Source of the DNA: Terana coerulea
Lineage: Eukaryota > Basidiomycota > Agaricomycetes > Polyporales > Phanerochaetaceae
Direction of reading: 5' to 3'
Length of the DNA: 64,000 nucleotides
Assembly (NCBI GenBank): GCA_024811115.1
Contig: JAKOGH010000277.1
Span: forward strand, 1 to 64,000
Each line of letters starts with the position of its first letter. The first letter of the stretch is position 1. Shown here piece after piece: positions 10,375 through 23,160 of this stretch. Position numbers and translations under genes: made by a program. The notes beneath the pieces were generated by a model. The model was not told where the DNA came from and did no database searches. It saw nothing but the letters and a program-made list of their open reading frames with translations.

Positions 10375-13300
10375 CTACTGCACACCCGCCATTTTCTTCA
10401 GCACAGCGAACTCGCTCTTGCCCGTCGCTTGGCAGAGCGAGTGGAATTTTGAGGTCGGATCCGCAAGCAGCTTCGCCGGCTTGTCGAATTCCGCTATACG
10501 GCCATTGTCCAAGAGCATAACCTGCGTAGCACGGCTGCGGTTAGATGGAGTAAGAGAAAAGCAAGACTTGTGAGGCGCACTCGGTCGTAGTCAATAATGG
10601 TGCGCAGGCGATGCGCGATGGTCAAGATGGTACTTTCAGCAAATTCGCTGCGCATAAAGTCAATTAGCCTGCGAACGCAGAAAGGATGATAAGGTACACA
10701 CTGTCTGATGGTCTTTCCGATGAGTTCATCGGTAGCATAATCCACGCTAAAATATGTCTTCAGTATACGAGAAGTCATGAGCCATCAAACCAGTTTACCT
10801 AGCAGTAGCCTATCACACCCCCGTTAGCAACATGTTTTAGACCTCTGAGTCTGGAAATTGTGACCCACCTCGTCCATCATGAGTACCTTTGTGCGTTTCA
10901 GAATTGCCCGAGCCATACACAGGAGCTGCTTTTCTCTATTAATAGCGTCAGCATCAATGATGATGGAACTCCAATTTGCACCCACCCGGTTGAGAAGTTT
11001 TCACCGCCCTCAGAAACCGTCGAGTCAAGGTTCCGGAACACGTTGGCATTGACTGTGTCGGCATCCTCGGCCGCAGTGCCTTCCGCAGGGATGAGATGCA
11101 CCCGACGAAGCGCCTCGTACTGGAGGAAGCGCAGTAAGTCACAGTGACCGTGGAGGTCGAACCAGGAGACATACGATTTCCGCGTCCTCATACTCTCCGA
11201 AGACATCAAGGGTGGAGCGCAGTGTACCACTCAAAATAGTGGGATCCTCTGGAAAGCCAGCGTCAGCAGGGCGACTATCTGGCGGTTGGTATACGTACGA
11301 GGGATGATGGTCAGCTTGCTCCTCAGATCCGTCAAGCCGATTTTGGAAATATCTAGGCCATCGACGATGATCCGACCCTTGGTAGGCTCGACGAAACGGA
11401 AAAACGATAGGGCAAGTGTACTCTTTCCTGAGCCGGTCCGGCCTAAAACACCGATCTTCTCTCCAGGGTTCACTTCAAAGTTCAAGTTGTGCAAGACATC
11501 GGGCAGGTCAGGCTGTGTTTCGTAAGTCAGCGAGCATATGGATTGAGGACAGAGTCAAACGTACCGCATATCGTATGACGAGGTCTTCGCACTTGATTTC
11601 GCCTTTGGACGGCCATTCGGCAGGGGGTCGGGGTTCGATGAATTCTGGCGGTTCGCGCGCGACCTCCGTAAACTCCTTGATGCGTTCGACAGCGACCTGT
11701 AAGCCTAGTGAGCTCAAAGTGTCGGTCGGCACATACGCATCAATATTTACCATGGACTGTTCTAAACCAACAAATCGGCGGACCATGAACAACAGCTGTA
11801 AGAGGTGTCAGCCAGTCGATATTTGCATACATAAACATACAAACGCACATCGCCCGTGACCGTTGAAGCGAAGGCAAGCGCAAACCCGGCAGTGGAGGCG
11901 GATATACTTGGCGTCAAAACAGCCACAACCGCAGTCATTCCAACGACAGCACTCGACAGAAGATTGAAACGGGCAGAGAGCCATCGGTTCGCTGATAGGA
12001 AGATTAGAATGTAACATTCGTGAAAACACCATTTCTTACCTCCCCAAAGCCAGTAGTACGGATTTGTGTTCTAGCACACGAAAAGGTTAGACGAAAGCAT
12101 TTTTAGAGATGAATAATAACATGCCGTGTCAACACAGGTCAACATGTCCCTGAGGAATTTGGAGGATGCTCCGAATGCTCTGACGACAGTAACGCCCGCG
12201 ATTGTTTCGCCATAGATTGAGTACAAAGGTGACCTAGTGACGGAGTCTGTGGAATGGTTAGTCTTGGTCACAGCTCAAAGTCCTCTGTACATACCCAAGC
12301 GACGCATATCTCTGGATGTCTGACCGTAAACCTTTCCGACTGCGGACATATGTGAGGGACCGCGCTTCCATAACGTTGATCGCAGTGAACTTACCGCTGA
12401 AGTACAGGAACGCGAGGACGATCGCTGCGAGGAAGAAAGGCAGACCGCCGACGATCGTTATGGTGACGTAGGTCGTGGTCACGGAAAACAAGTACATGAT
12501 GCTGCGCCCAAAGTTGTCGGGCAGACTGCTGTCCACACCTAACAAACGTGTGTCAAGGCATGCTGGCGAATGCCTCCCGGCCTAGCACATACCTTCAAAG
12601 TCTTTGCCGAATCGGTTCAGCAGACGCCCGCGGGACACCGTGTCGTGGAAGCGGATGTTGGCGAACAGGACACTTTCCAGCAAACCTATGGATACACAGG
12701 GTTAGATACAATGCTGAACACGAGGTAGATGCACATACGTTGATACAGAACGCGCGAAGCATGGATGCCACCACGATCTGGTAACAAGTGGTTAATGCGA
12801 GCGAACGTTGGGGTTTATGGAACACGTACAGAGCACAAACCACCTCCCGGTGGAAATGATCAGATCGATAAACGTGATCTTAAAACCAAAGGTCAATCCT
12901 CTTATCAAAGACCCAGAGGAAGAGACTTACAATGGCGTATACTGTAATGTAAAACACGGGACTCTTCGCCTCCTGGCTCTCAAGTGCAGAGCCAGACCAA
13001 ATCCTTAAGATAAGCCTTGTCAGCACCACGAAACCGTCAAAACGTAGAGAACCAACGCACTTCAGCCATCCATTCTCCAGCACCGGCGCCGCGGCTGCTA
13101 TGACCAACACGCCGATGAAGAAGGCCCAGTACCAGACCCCTCCAAACGCCTGTGTGTACGTCGCCCAAATATCCTTGCCGATACGCCCGACTGCGCGCTT
13201 CTCCTCCTCCACGAGCTTCCGCGGCGCCTTCTTCTGTTCGACCTTTGCCTTCACCTCCGTCGCCGTCGCCGAGCTGACCGCGGTGCTCGCCGTCTCGGAC

Positions 13301-16300
13301 GCATCGCCCGCGTGCGCCGGGGCCATGGTGCCGTCGACGAGCTCCTCGACTTCGGGTACGGAGGCTTCGTCGGGCTTAGAGGCAGAAGGCTTCGCATCGG
13401 CGGAGTCTGTTGCACCGGACTGGCTGAGAGACTTGAGGACCTCGGAGGCTTGGAACGCTTCTTGGTTGCCGGCGAACTGGAGACGGCCGTTGTCGAGGGT
13501 GACGATGTAAGCGGCGCCGGGAGCACACAGCTGCACGTGGTGAGAGACGAGGATGATCGTGCGTCCGCGCATAAGGTCTCCCTTGAGACATTCGAAGTAC
13601 AAATGGTGAGCGGTGTGCGCATCAACTAGTTTTGTGAGGTTAGACGTGAAAGAAACAATAACAAGAAGTAATCACTGACCGGCGGAAAGAACATCGTCCA
13701 GGAATAAGATCGACGCTCTAGAGTAGACAGCCCGTGCCAGGGACACTAAACCAGGTATTAGCAGTGTAGACGCGCTCCATGAAATGAATAAACGTACCTC
13801 GGGCTTTCTGGCCACCAGACAAGTTTACACCGCGTTCACCGATTTCGGACATATCACCGTCTTCTAGGATCTGCAAGTCGCTCGCGAGGGCACAGACCTC
13901 GAGCGTCTTCTGGTATCGCTCCTCGACATAAGGAAGATCGAAGAGAATGTTATCCCTGATTGAGGCATTACGAAGCCAAGCGGACTGAGCAGACCAGTCA
14001 GCGAATGCGTGATTCGATCTGTGAACGGACGCACCTGCGGAACGTATGCACAAACGCCAGGCACGACCCAGTCCTCCTCCTTGACGTGCTTGCCCACAAA
14101 GCTCGCGAGCGTATCCGGCGGGCTCCTCGGGCACACCAACTGCCCGGTCAGGAGATCCGCCTCCCCGAGCAGCGCCAACAGCAGCAGAGTCTTTCCGCTT
14201 CCCAGTTTGCCGCACACGAGACTCAGCTCGCCTTGCGGGAACTCGAGCGACAGGTCCGTGAGCACGAACTTCTGTCTCGGCGTCGATGCCGCGGTGGACG
14301 GTACGGAGCCGCGGGAGCGATCTTGCGGCCAGGTGACGGTTGCGGATTGGAGTGCGATAGTCTGGTCTTGGAGTGAAAGATGGGGGTTGGAAGGGAGGGG
14401 CTCGATGCGTGCGACTTCGGCGCCGCCGAGGTATTTCTCGATACGACGGAGGGAAACGAGGGACTATTGCACAGTGAGTAAAATGTTTAAAAAAAACGTG
14501 GCGTATAATCCTCGAACCTGGAGCATGTTGATCAGCGTTTCAGGAAGCGCGTTGAGTGCGAACTTCATCTCGTTGAAGACTGCAGCCCAAATCAGCTACT
14601 ATGCTATGTGTTTCAGCAGCTGTACGCATACCGCTAATGGAAGTGAACGCAATGGACGGTGTCAAGGTCTCTCCTCGGTAGACGGCGAAATGCCAGAATG
14701 CAACGAGGGTAACAAGAACAGGCGAGCCATTCCTATGAAACATGTGAGTGCAATGTTCGTTGCAAAATTGAAGCGCAGACCGCTTACCAGATGGCGTTCC
14801 ACAGTGTCTCTATCGTGTAGTTTAGGTGTTGGTATTTCAACTCCCTTTCGCGGATCTTCATGACTCGCTTCTCAAAGCTACGTTCCCAAGCCATGAACTG
14901 GCATAGCATATACTCAGTCGACGCCCAAAAACATCACGCATATAGACACACCTTCAACATCCTGATACCACCCAAAATCTCGTTCATTAAGGCAACGCGT
15001 TCGTCTCTAGCCTTCATCAGGTTATCTTGCGCCCCGACCACAACCTTACCGGCGAAGTGGTTGAGAGGCAGGAATAGACATGTAACCGCCAGCCCGTAGA
15101 AGCACGAGACGCCGAGGAGGTGGTAGAGGAAGGCTGTACCGATGGCGACTTCAATGGGTGAATCTACAGTAAGCATATTAGTTTGTTATCACGCTGTTAA
15201 ATTTGCTACCACAAATCCATGACATACCGACGAGCGAGAACACGTGCCACGAGAATTCGCTAACACGATCCACATCAGTCGTCATAAGAGTCATGATCTG
15301 CGCCTTGCTGGAGAACTCGTTTTCATCGTCTTTTTTATCCTTGTCGTCTGTTTTCGTGGCCTCGGAGTTCACTGCATTTTCACCTTCGGCAGCCGGTTTG
15401 GAACCGGACGCTGAGGCGACGTCTTTCCGGACAAGCGTTTTGGCGAACAAGATGGAGTTGAGTTGAACCCGCATCCGGACTTGGAGGATGGTAGTTGAAA
15501 GTGACCACAGCTGACCAGTGACTGAACGGAGGAGCAATTGACATTCAGATGGTTGTGAATGACGAAGACATGAAAATCTTACTGAGATATGCAATGGCGT
15601 TACTGAAAAACAGTCCAGCACATAGAACCCATCCCCACCCGCGATCCTTTCTCCCAGGGTCTGCTTCCAGGTACGCCACGACTCTCTGCAGGAAATATGC
15701 AGGGGCATAGAACATTGCAGCAGCGACCGACGCGAGGACCATCACCGCAAGCAACGCCCAGGCATTCACGCAGATGAGACGATACAACAGCTGCCATCCA
15801 CTTCCGGGCTTCGGAGTCCAGCTTCCGACTTGAAGCTTCCACTTTCGCAAAGCGTGACGCATGGTGGCAAGATGACTGGCGCACGCATGTCCGCGGGCAC
15901 AATAGGCAGGTCGCCAATTTCGAGCGACTCGGAGGTGTAGCCTAGCATGACGACTTTGGTGGTGTAGCTGAAGAGCAGGGTGTCCCAGACGGAGGCGAAC
16001 ACACTGCCGCAGACATTGTCTGGGTACTTGGAGGTGACGGACATGAGCGTTTTGTCGGAGTATATTTGCTCGGATGGGAAGTGGACCGGTGGACCGCGAG
16101 GGATTGTCCACGCCACCGCGCACGCCGCGATGTAGAGAGCAGCCACGGCGTAGGAGAGACTTGTCGGCGCGGAGTCGACGCGAGAGACAGAGATAGGCAG
16201 GGGGGTAGAGGGCAGAATGGCGAGAGCTCCCAGAGTGAGAGAGGCAGCGAACGTCAGAGCCGATAGGTGAAGAATGGACCTCCAGTGTGCTTCATAGTCT

Positions 16301-16734
16301 TGAGGGATGGAACGACCGGATACGATGACGAGGTAAAGTGCGAGTGTGACATGGATAGCATACTGGATAATGCTACGACGGTCGCCTTCGACGGCCGTCC
16401 ATGCCAGGCTCACGGTCTGCAAGACCAATATAGCGGCGAAAATTATTGTGAGGAGTACTTTCCGTAGGCGCATCTGCGCGAAACTCAGTAATCATGGTAT
16501 GCTTGTAACGATGCGGCCACGCACCTTTGACCAGAACCTCTTCTCATCGAGAGGCTCGCCATCCATAAAATCTCCTGGCTTCGTAACATCATATGGGTCC
16601 TTGTCCGTCGAGTCTCTGACGACTTCGTCAAGCTTGATGCTTCCTTCAGCCGGTTTCGTGAAGACATGTAGGCCTAAGCTGAGCAACCCGAAGGTTCCCA
16701 GTACTACGGCCACAGGAAGCTCGTAACGAGACAT
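10375..16734 (-). CDS. ABC-C (MRP/Ybt1-type) full transporter, many introns
   Basis: A full-length ABC exporter of roughly 1,500-1,650 residues with more than 20 short introns. ATG is at 16734 (MSRYELPVAVVLGTFGLLSL) and the stop TAG at 10375-10377. Order: hydrophobic TMD0-like N-terminus; TMD1 (DVDRVSEFSWHVFSLV near 15.3 kb); NBD1 with Walker A GKLGSGKT, signature LSGGQKAR and Walker B ILFLDDVLSA; a charged Glu/Lys/Ala linker near 13.3 kb; TMD2; NBD2 with Walker A GRTGSGKST, variant signature FSTGEKQLL, Walker B VLMMDEATAS and H-loop TIAHRL. The degenerate D-D in the NBD1 Walker B with a normal D-E in NBD2 is typical of ABC-C proteins. These export organic anions or drugs at the plasma or vacuolar membrane. 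The DEATAS motif is split by an 11-nt micro-exon. One likely single-base loss lies near 15.9 kb (VPADMRA to SHLATMRHA). Confidence 0.92.
10799..10809 (-). other. 11-nt micro-exon of the ABC transporter (ATAS of NBD2)
   Basis: The exon ending at 10869 finishes with ATG GAC GAG and a GT donor. An 11-nt segment GCTACTGCTAG at 10809-10799 is flanked by AG and GT. The next exon starts at 10746 with C GTG GAT. Joining them gives GAG GCT ACT GCT AGC GTG GAT (E-A-T-A-S-V-D), the invariant Walker B/D-loop. The flanking introns are 59 nt (10868-10810) and 52 nt (10798-10747). Without this exon the motif is missing and the frame breaks. Confidence 0.8.
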
Positions 16735-17343
16735 CTTGAGTAAGTCTCGGTTACCTCAACCCTCCGCAGACGACCTGAGGGTTTTAAAACTCGATTTTTG
16801 GCGAGTCAAGGCCAGTCAAGGCCAAGTCAAGGTGCGGGAGCGAAAGCAGGAGACGCCGACGCTTGGAATTTGAGCGTCCAATGTCAATATTGATGCGCTG
16901 TGTGACAGCATGGTAGTATGAGCCAATCCACAGCGGGGGATTCTGATTGCGCATCAAACCTTCTAAGTTACTTCCGGTCCGATAATCACAAGCTTCTCAT
17001 TGGCTGAACGAAATTGATCCGCCCTGAGTGCCAAAACAGGACATGTCCCGCCTCCACATCTGGCCTTAGCCATACCGTCACTCTGGTTTCGCGCACTTCA
17101 CCATGTTGTATCACGCTCATTCCTCGTAGTTGTTCAGGGGTGCACACCAGTCTGAAATCGCAACTCCGGCTCTCGGATGCCAACAGCAGCTGATGACCGT
17201 GAAGCCCAGGAATCAAGATGCGGGAACATGGGCGCAAGTTGCGAAGGCGAGCCTATAAGTTGGTCGCAAGGGCCTCGAGATAGGGGTACGCTTTTTGTCT
17301 CCCAGACCTCCGTCTTTTACAATCCAGCTCTACACGTTCTGAC
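16735..17343. other. Divergent promoter region
   Basis: About 610 bp between the ABC transporter start (minus) and the hemerythrin-like start (plus). It should carry both promoters. A short direct repeat (gtcaaggccagtcaaggcca) lies at about 16.80-16.83 kb. No open frame with coding character was seen. Confidence 0.5.
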
Positions 17344-18176
17344 ATGTCTGTTCCAACTCAGGTTCCCAGTGACCCCTATAGCCTCATCCATTGGAACATG
17401 GTTTTAGGTAAATGACAGCCGTTCAATTTTATATGTATTGGATTGAAAAGAGTTTTGGTCTAGCCCACGACACTTTCAAAGCCGGGTATGACAAAATCGT
17501 CTCCGTACTCGCTAATCCGCCAACGGACGATATGCACAACTTCCTGGGCTATTGTCAGGCTTGGGCTCTTTCGATAGAAGACCATCACAACAGTGAGGAA
17601 GTTGTCGTGTTCCCTTACCTCAACAAGAAGATGGACTTTTCTGGAGAGGCGGACCAGCACAAGACCATCCACGCGATACTCGACAAACTCATCGCCGCCT
17701 TCAACACCTCAAAAGCTGACCCATCGAAATTCAACGCGGAGGAAGTGCAAGCTCTAATGGCCGAGTTCCGTGAACCTTTGGTACGCACGCTATGACCACC
17801 ACGTTAGATTACAGCTCGGTTGACCTTGGGCGGTTGCAGTACGCGCACCTGGACGAAGAAGTCGAGCACATCAAACCCGAGAACCTCAAAGCCGCCGGGT
17901 TCGAGGCGAAAGAAATCGAAAAGCTAATGGGCGAGCTCTCTGCTTATGCACGGGCACACAGCGATCCCTTCATTCAATTACCGTTCATGTGCAATCACAC
18001 GAAGCCAGAATATCGCGCCAATTTCCCGCCTATACCGTGGCTCCTGCGGAAAAGCACTGGTGCCGTATGTCTTTGCGAAGAGAAACGGAGGGTGCGTACC
18101 AAGTCTCAAATACTGTTGGCTGGCTGTCTCAAACTCCGTTCGCAGTTACTGGAAATATGCGCCGTATTCAGTGTGA
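17344..18176 (+). CDS. Hemerythrin-like (HHE cation-binding) protein, single-base frame break
   Basis: A four-exon gene of about 220 residues. Exon 1 starts at the ATG at 17344 and ends NMVL at 17407; exons 2-4 begin at 17464, 17840 and 18146; TGA is at 18174-18176. Splicing restores NMVLAHDTFKAGYD, then IEDHHNSEEVVVFPYL and ADQHKTIHAILDKL, giving the H...HxxxE...HxxxH pattern of the di-iron HHE domain. The third exon reads YAHLDEEVEHI and NFPPIPW. Downstream, the frame changes by one base in the A4 run at 18050-18053: with one A fewer it reads LRKALVPYVFAKRNGG and splices to YWKYAPYSV-stop. I take this as a base-call error. Fungal HHE proteins are linked to oxygen, iron or redox sensing, but the function here is not established. 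Divergent to the ABC transporter. Confidence 0.85.
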
Positions 18177-18571
18177 TTGAGCCCCTCTTGTATACATCTT
18201 CGTCCTTGTTTGTGATGGATACTGCGCGTAGGAGCTATACCCCCACCTACAGTCCGATGCTATTACGTGTGCCGTTTTTGATTACTGTGCGCGCTTGCTA
18301 CGGTAGCCAGCGCCCGTCTGTGCTCGCTGGTGTTCACTGGGTGACCGTTATCCCAAACGGCTCCAGATTCTTCGGTGCATGCGAGGTTGCTAGCACCTTG
18401 CTAATACCAAAGTCCCAGTCCACTCACGTTTATACTCGGTCAAGCCAATCGACTCACAAATCGTGATCCTTGAGAATCTATCGAGCCGCAGAAAGCAGCA
18501 CAAACGTGTTGGGTGATTACACAATACAACAGAGCACGAACCAAATAAACGCGAAAGTCCGAACTGTCTAT
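18177..18571. other. Convergent 3' region
   Basis: About 395 bp between the 3' ends of the hemerythrin-like gene (plus) and the permease (minus). It is probably the two 3' UTRs. Nothing else was recognised. Confidence 0.5.
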
Positions 18572-20539
18572 TTACTTTTCCTTCTCGTCCTCGAGCATTT
18601 CTTCTGAGCCGCTGGCCTTGATCTTCCGCGTGAAGTTTGCTTGTGGACCAGTGAACGTCTTGTATCCCCAGAAGTACCAGTAGCCCATGGCGATGGCCTG
18701 GAAGGGGAAGTAGACCACAACGGCCCAGTTCATGTCTGCTGGCGCTGGCATAGGACCCTCGGGGCTGTGGCATCCAAGGTTAGCCGCAAAACCCTCTGAT
18801 AAAGAGTAACAAGAGCAGCTCACAAGCTCACGAGCGGCATGATGAAGAAGTTCCACGCCACCGCAATCCACCGTATCGTTTTGCTCCAGCGTCCCAAGTT
18901 GTACGGTCCCTGCTTATAATCTGGGTTATCTTCGTACAGGCACCGGCCGAGGACGGGCAGGATGTACGAGATCTGGCCGGCCAGCGTTGAGCCGGAGAAG
19001 AACGCCTCGAAAGGCGGTGTCCGAGCCGATGGAGATCGCGCCGAAGGCGGCGGAGGTGACAAAGACGACGAGCGACGCGTTGTTCGGCGTGTGCGTGCGC
19101 GGGTCGACCTTGCTGAGCCAGCCGGAGAAGGGGAGCGCGCGGTCGCGACTGTAGGCAAAGAAGATACGTGAAGCCGCGACGAACTTCAGACCTTCATGAG
19201 CACGAGACGCGACATAGATGAGGACTTTAACTTACGAAGGCCACACCGCAGCCAAACTGACTGAAGAAGTTGATCGCCAGTAGCGCAACGCCTGCCTTGC
19301 TACCCAGGACGTTCGCAGTCAAAGTGCCAATGGGCTGACCAAGCGGGTTGGCCATCAGCGCGTCGACATCCGTGGAGCACAATGCCAGTGAGACCAAGTA
19401 TATGAAACCAAGGAACGTGCTGGACCACGTCGACCACACCATCGCTCGCGGGACGGTGATGGCCGCGTGCGAGGTTTCTTCGGCGACGTGTGCGGCTACA
19501 TCGTACCCACTCAGCGTCCAGGTCGCCGAGAGGAACGTCATGCAAAACGCCCAGCCGGACGGCCAACCGGTCTGGTTGTACAGCTAAATGTCGGCGTCAG
19601 GCATGCCCTCGGGTTATATAAGTGGGCGTGACTGACCTCCGTGAAGATGGCTTTTCCCGAATTGAGTTCATTTGCCATCGCAGGAAGCAGGATCGTCGTG
19701 ACCACCAGTACGATGATGCCGAGCGCGGTCGCCCAGATGTTGAACCAGCTGACATAGCGGGTGGGCAAGCAGATGATCATGTACGAGGCGAACATCATGG
19801 CCAGGTAAACGAGATAGATGTGCCACACCGCTGCGGCGTAGTTTGGATACGCGAGCTGAGCAGTCGCTATCAGCATTTGCGCTGCCTATACGAAGTCGCA
19901 ATGTCAGTTTGTTGGGGACAGCTGTAGAAATGTATCGAACGTACGGAGTAGGTAATCGAACAGCAGGCTAGGGGTGTGGAAATGATCATTGACCAAGCGA
20001 CCACATAACATGACAGCTTCTTGTATCTTGGAGAGGCCGTCATATATGCCCAGTAGTAGAGTCCGCCGGAGGTTGGATAGGCAGAGGACAATTCGGCCAA
20101 CGAGTACGTCAAAGGCTAAAATACTTTTAGGAAGCTGCCTTGCAAAATAATTTGTAGGTGCATACCTGACCCATTACCGCACCAACAAGCCATCCCCATG
20201 TCATTCCGACGAGACCACTAGCCCAATTAGCAAAAGCTCGTCTTCGTCCGCGCAAACGAGCTCACCAGTAGCCCATGGTGTACCTAATCAGAATCAGCAA
20301 AACGTACAAAAGTGCAAGAGGATCACGCACCATATCGTCCCAGCCACCCCCGGCAGCACTGCAAGCTCGCTCGAGCACAGCGACCACAGGCCCAAAAACG
20401 AAAAGTCGCGCTTGAACTCTTGCTTGTACCCGAGAAGCGCGAGCTGGGCGTCCTCCGAGCTTTGGTAGTCGACGCTCTCGACGTCGAGCTTGGTGCTGTT
20501 CTCCATGATATTCTTCTCGTCGATGTCTGCCGAAGACAT
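18572..20539 (-). CDS. Amino-acid/polyamine (APC family) permease, GABA-permease-like
   Basis: The start is the ATG at 20539 (MSSADIDEKN); the stop is at 18572-18574 after EEMLEDEKEK. About seven short introns give a protein near 520 residues, the usual length for fungal APC permeases with 12 helices. Visible blocks: LALLGYKQEFKRDFSFLG (cytosolic N-terminus), SLAELSSAYPTSGGLYYWAY (conserved TM3 region), SGYDVAAHVAEETSHAAITV (TM6-7 region) and FFAYSRDRALPFSGWLSKVD. A C-terminal helix precedes the charged tail. The TM3 and 'AEE' motifs match the amino-acid/choline/GABA permease group; the substrate cannot be told from sequence. One extra base in the A3 run at 19010-19012 breaks the frame between IGSDTA and FEAFFSG, while both sides stay well conserved. 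Convergent with the hemerythrin-like gene. Confidence 0.9.
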
Positions 20540-21808
20540 GTTGAATACCGAGGTGGTTATGGGCAGTGGATGCTTGTGTTGGTCTTGGCTCCAAAGGCCA
20601 GCAATTTTCTTCTTGGTCGGAAGTTTTTCGTTACCAGAGTTCGATGGGGAGAACGATGCGGAAGAGGAAGTCAACCGACCACCGGGGACATGGGCGTCGG
20701 TGGAAGAAGGGAGGAGGTGGATGTGGTCGGAGAGAAGGTTGTATAGCAGGAGATACTTACTTATGGCGTACGTTTCACAGCGCCACATGCAACTCCATAC
20801 TCAATTTAAGTTTGAACATCAGGGTGATAAGGACGATAAGCCAGTTGGTAGTATGTTTGTATCATGCTGTGTGGCTGCAAGAACGGAAACCAAACCTCCG
20901 GCAACTGAACGGCGAGGGAGCGACATGGTAAGAAGTTCAGTAGCACTGCATTCAGGGACCGCCCAGCTGGGGAGTGCTCAAAAATAGTATCGATAAATAC
21001 AACTTAGTGTAGCAGAACAAATAACCCAGCAGGCCAGTATAACTTGCTCACAGCGTCGCCTTCAATGTATTCTTCGAGCTATCATATACAGCCCCGACAG
21101 CGGCGAGGAACATCTGCATAGTACTTAGCGGGAGAGGCTGAGGACTCGAGAGGGCGGCCGTTTGGTCCGTTGTCCGATCCGTCTTTGATCCGTTGGTCTT
21201 GCCTTTTTTGGGCTAGGCACGCGACCAAAGGCGCTCGGACTTTTGGTCTGCTTTGCAACTGCTTTGTTGCAACTTGCCTTCTTCCAACCAGCGCAACTCA
21301 TGAAGCATTCACTGTAAATCAGCCGTACGGAGTGCACATACGATCTTTTACTTGAGCAATGTTTCTTACTTGCATGCATTTTAGGCTACCATAAGAATGT
21401 CGGCAGGCTTACAGCCTGGTATTTCGCTCATGCTCGGTTGCAGTGGCAGGTGACGCAGAGCCACGAGGCGGCGGTTATTGCGAACTCTCACAGCGTCCTT
21501 GTCCTGGTCGCCTCCCATCGAAATGCTCTTTGTGACCGACGACCGTCACTTTTCAGTGGCAGCGCATCTGAGCATGGTCAGCGGCCCTTTGAAAGGATCT
21601 CCTACATCTCCTTTGCCACCCCATCGTACCAGTCGAGCCACTCCCAGTATATTGTTCTACGACGGTTGACCACTCAGGCTCGGCTCAGAAAGAATTGCGG
21701 TCACCAAGGTGCGTTATCGTTCTCACACTTCAGCGTGGCCACTGACTTCTATGCAGTCAACGTCGTCCGGAACACCTCGTTCGCCGCACACTCGGGACCA
21801 TCGAAGCC
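20540..21808. other. Intergenic, 1.27 kb, no gene recognised
   Basis: This lies between the permease start (minus) and membrane-protein copy B start (plus), so it is a divergent promoter region. Open frames here are short and lack motifs. A C/T- and G-rich tract with repeated 'tttggtc'-like words lies near 21.15-21.27 kb. Confidence 0.45.
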
Positions 21809-22515
21809 ATGAAGAACCTCAATGCTCGCAGTTTAGGAAACAGCAACGGCAACGGTGGCGACGACGGCGGCTTTTCCACTTCAACCGTCCTCCTACCGGT
21901 CGTCATTGTGCTCGGCATCGTGATTTCCGTCTCCGTCTTCGGCTCGTGGCTTCGGAGGATGGTGCGCAGAAGGAGTCCGGTGCCCACGCAGGACCCTCCG
22001 CAAAGTCAAGAACCCCCCGTCTGGTGCTATGCTGCCCCAGGCCATTTTATCACAAAGCATCGTACCCTTGGTGACTTACAGGTGAGTCAATTAACATTGG
22101 CTCGCATGATGGACTGCACCGGCTCTGACATCATGAATAGCCACTGTCCGCACAGCGGAAGAGGTCCGAGAACCTGCTCGAGCAAGATGAAGACAGCGCA
22201 GACACGTACTTCAGCCGCTTCTCTACGATCCTACTTCGCGGCCCACGCTTGTCCGGCAGGCATAAGAAAATCCGGCAACCCCGGCCAGGAGCGGAGAACG
22301 AGGACGTGGACATTGTGGTCAGCATTGCTATGCCCGTACAATCGGGCAGTAGTAAGGGAGCATCCTCGCCCAGGGCACCGCAAGAATTATGCTTAGGAAC
22401 TTTGAGCCTACCCTTTCAGCATCCGACACTAGCAGAAGGTACGTGGAGTTCACTCGCCCATACACTCTATGGTATTGATCAAAGTGCTTGTTGTAGAACA
22501 TGGTTTCCTGGATAA
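21809..22515 (+). CDS. Small single-pass membrane protein, copy B (unknown function)
   Basis: Exon 1 is 21809-22081 and exon 2 is 22141-22515, with a 59-nt phase-0 intron. The protein is about 215 residues. A Gly/Asn/Asp-rich N-terminus (SLGNSNGNGGDDGG) precedes one helix (STVLLPVVIVLGIVISVSVF) and a basic flank (WLRRMVRRR). The tail starts PLSAQRKRSENLLEQDEDS and carries IAMP...GTL as in copy A (9126-9733). The intron falls at the same place before PLSAQ in both copies, which supports common descent. The gene lies about 650 bp upstream of DUF4470-MYND copy B, the same order as in copy A. The last 35 residues extend beyond the copy A end and may be misannotated. No family recognised. Confidence 0.7.
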
Positions 22516-23160
22516 TCTGAGGATGCACAGGGCTAGCTAGAATGCTTCACGACATTGTACATGGTCTGTTCAGCGTGAATCGTGTTTCCATTCTCAAGGC
22601 GAACCTGTCCCGCTTCGTTTACCGGCTGGGGAGGCAGCTAGATATACATCCCCCAGTAGTGATTTTACAGCGGGTTCTATACTCAATGGTTCCCAGTTGT
22701 CCCCGTCCTCATCCCAACCACTCCGAGTTGACTCCGCGACGGCCTCAATTGGACTGGAGCTACTGGGCGTCGTATACCGGGTTGTTGTCGATTCTCTGAC
22801 GGGGATCCCGCCCAAGTCTCGAAGTGTTTGGTGTCAACGGAATTGACCGCTTTTGCTGAGACGGCGTATTTCCTCTCAATTCCAGTTTTCTTTTGTCCAA
22901 CCTTATCCTCAGCGTGCGCCCATGGCGGATTTGGTTTGTTTGCTCTTATTTTGCATGCTCGCTGAGCTCGTCCTGAGTTGTGAAAGTCACATCATCCAAA
23001 CTACCCCTTGGAACGAACGTATACGTATCTCGAACCGCAGCACATTACTTCTGTGGGTTGATTGCTTTTCGCTCAAACGAGAGCTGACGTTGTATCACTC
23101 AGGTGAAGGCTTTGATCCTTGTCAAGTCTCTCGTGCCGTCGAGTCGCTATCGATCATTAT
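22516..23160. promoter_or_regulatory. Upstream region of DUF4470-MYND copy B
   Basis: The last 150 bp (about 23010-23160) are also found, about 85 percent alike by eye, at 28920-29037 in front of the orphan DUF4470 fragment. The fragment was therefore copied with its promoter-proximal DNA. No TATA box was identified with confidence. Confidence 0.45.

Noticed and set aside
13100..13629. Open frames on the plus strand
   Set aside because: Antisense to the well-supported NBD1-linker region of the ABC transporter.
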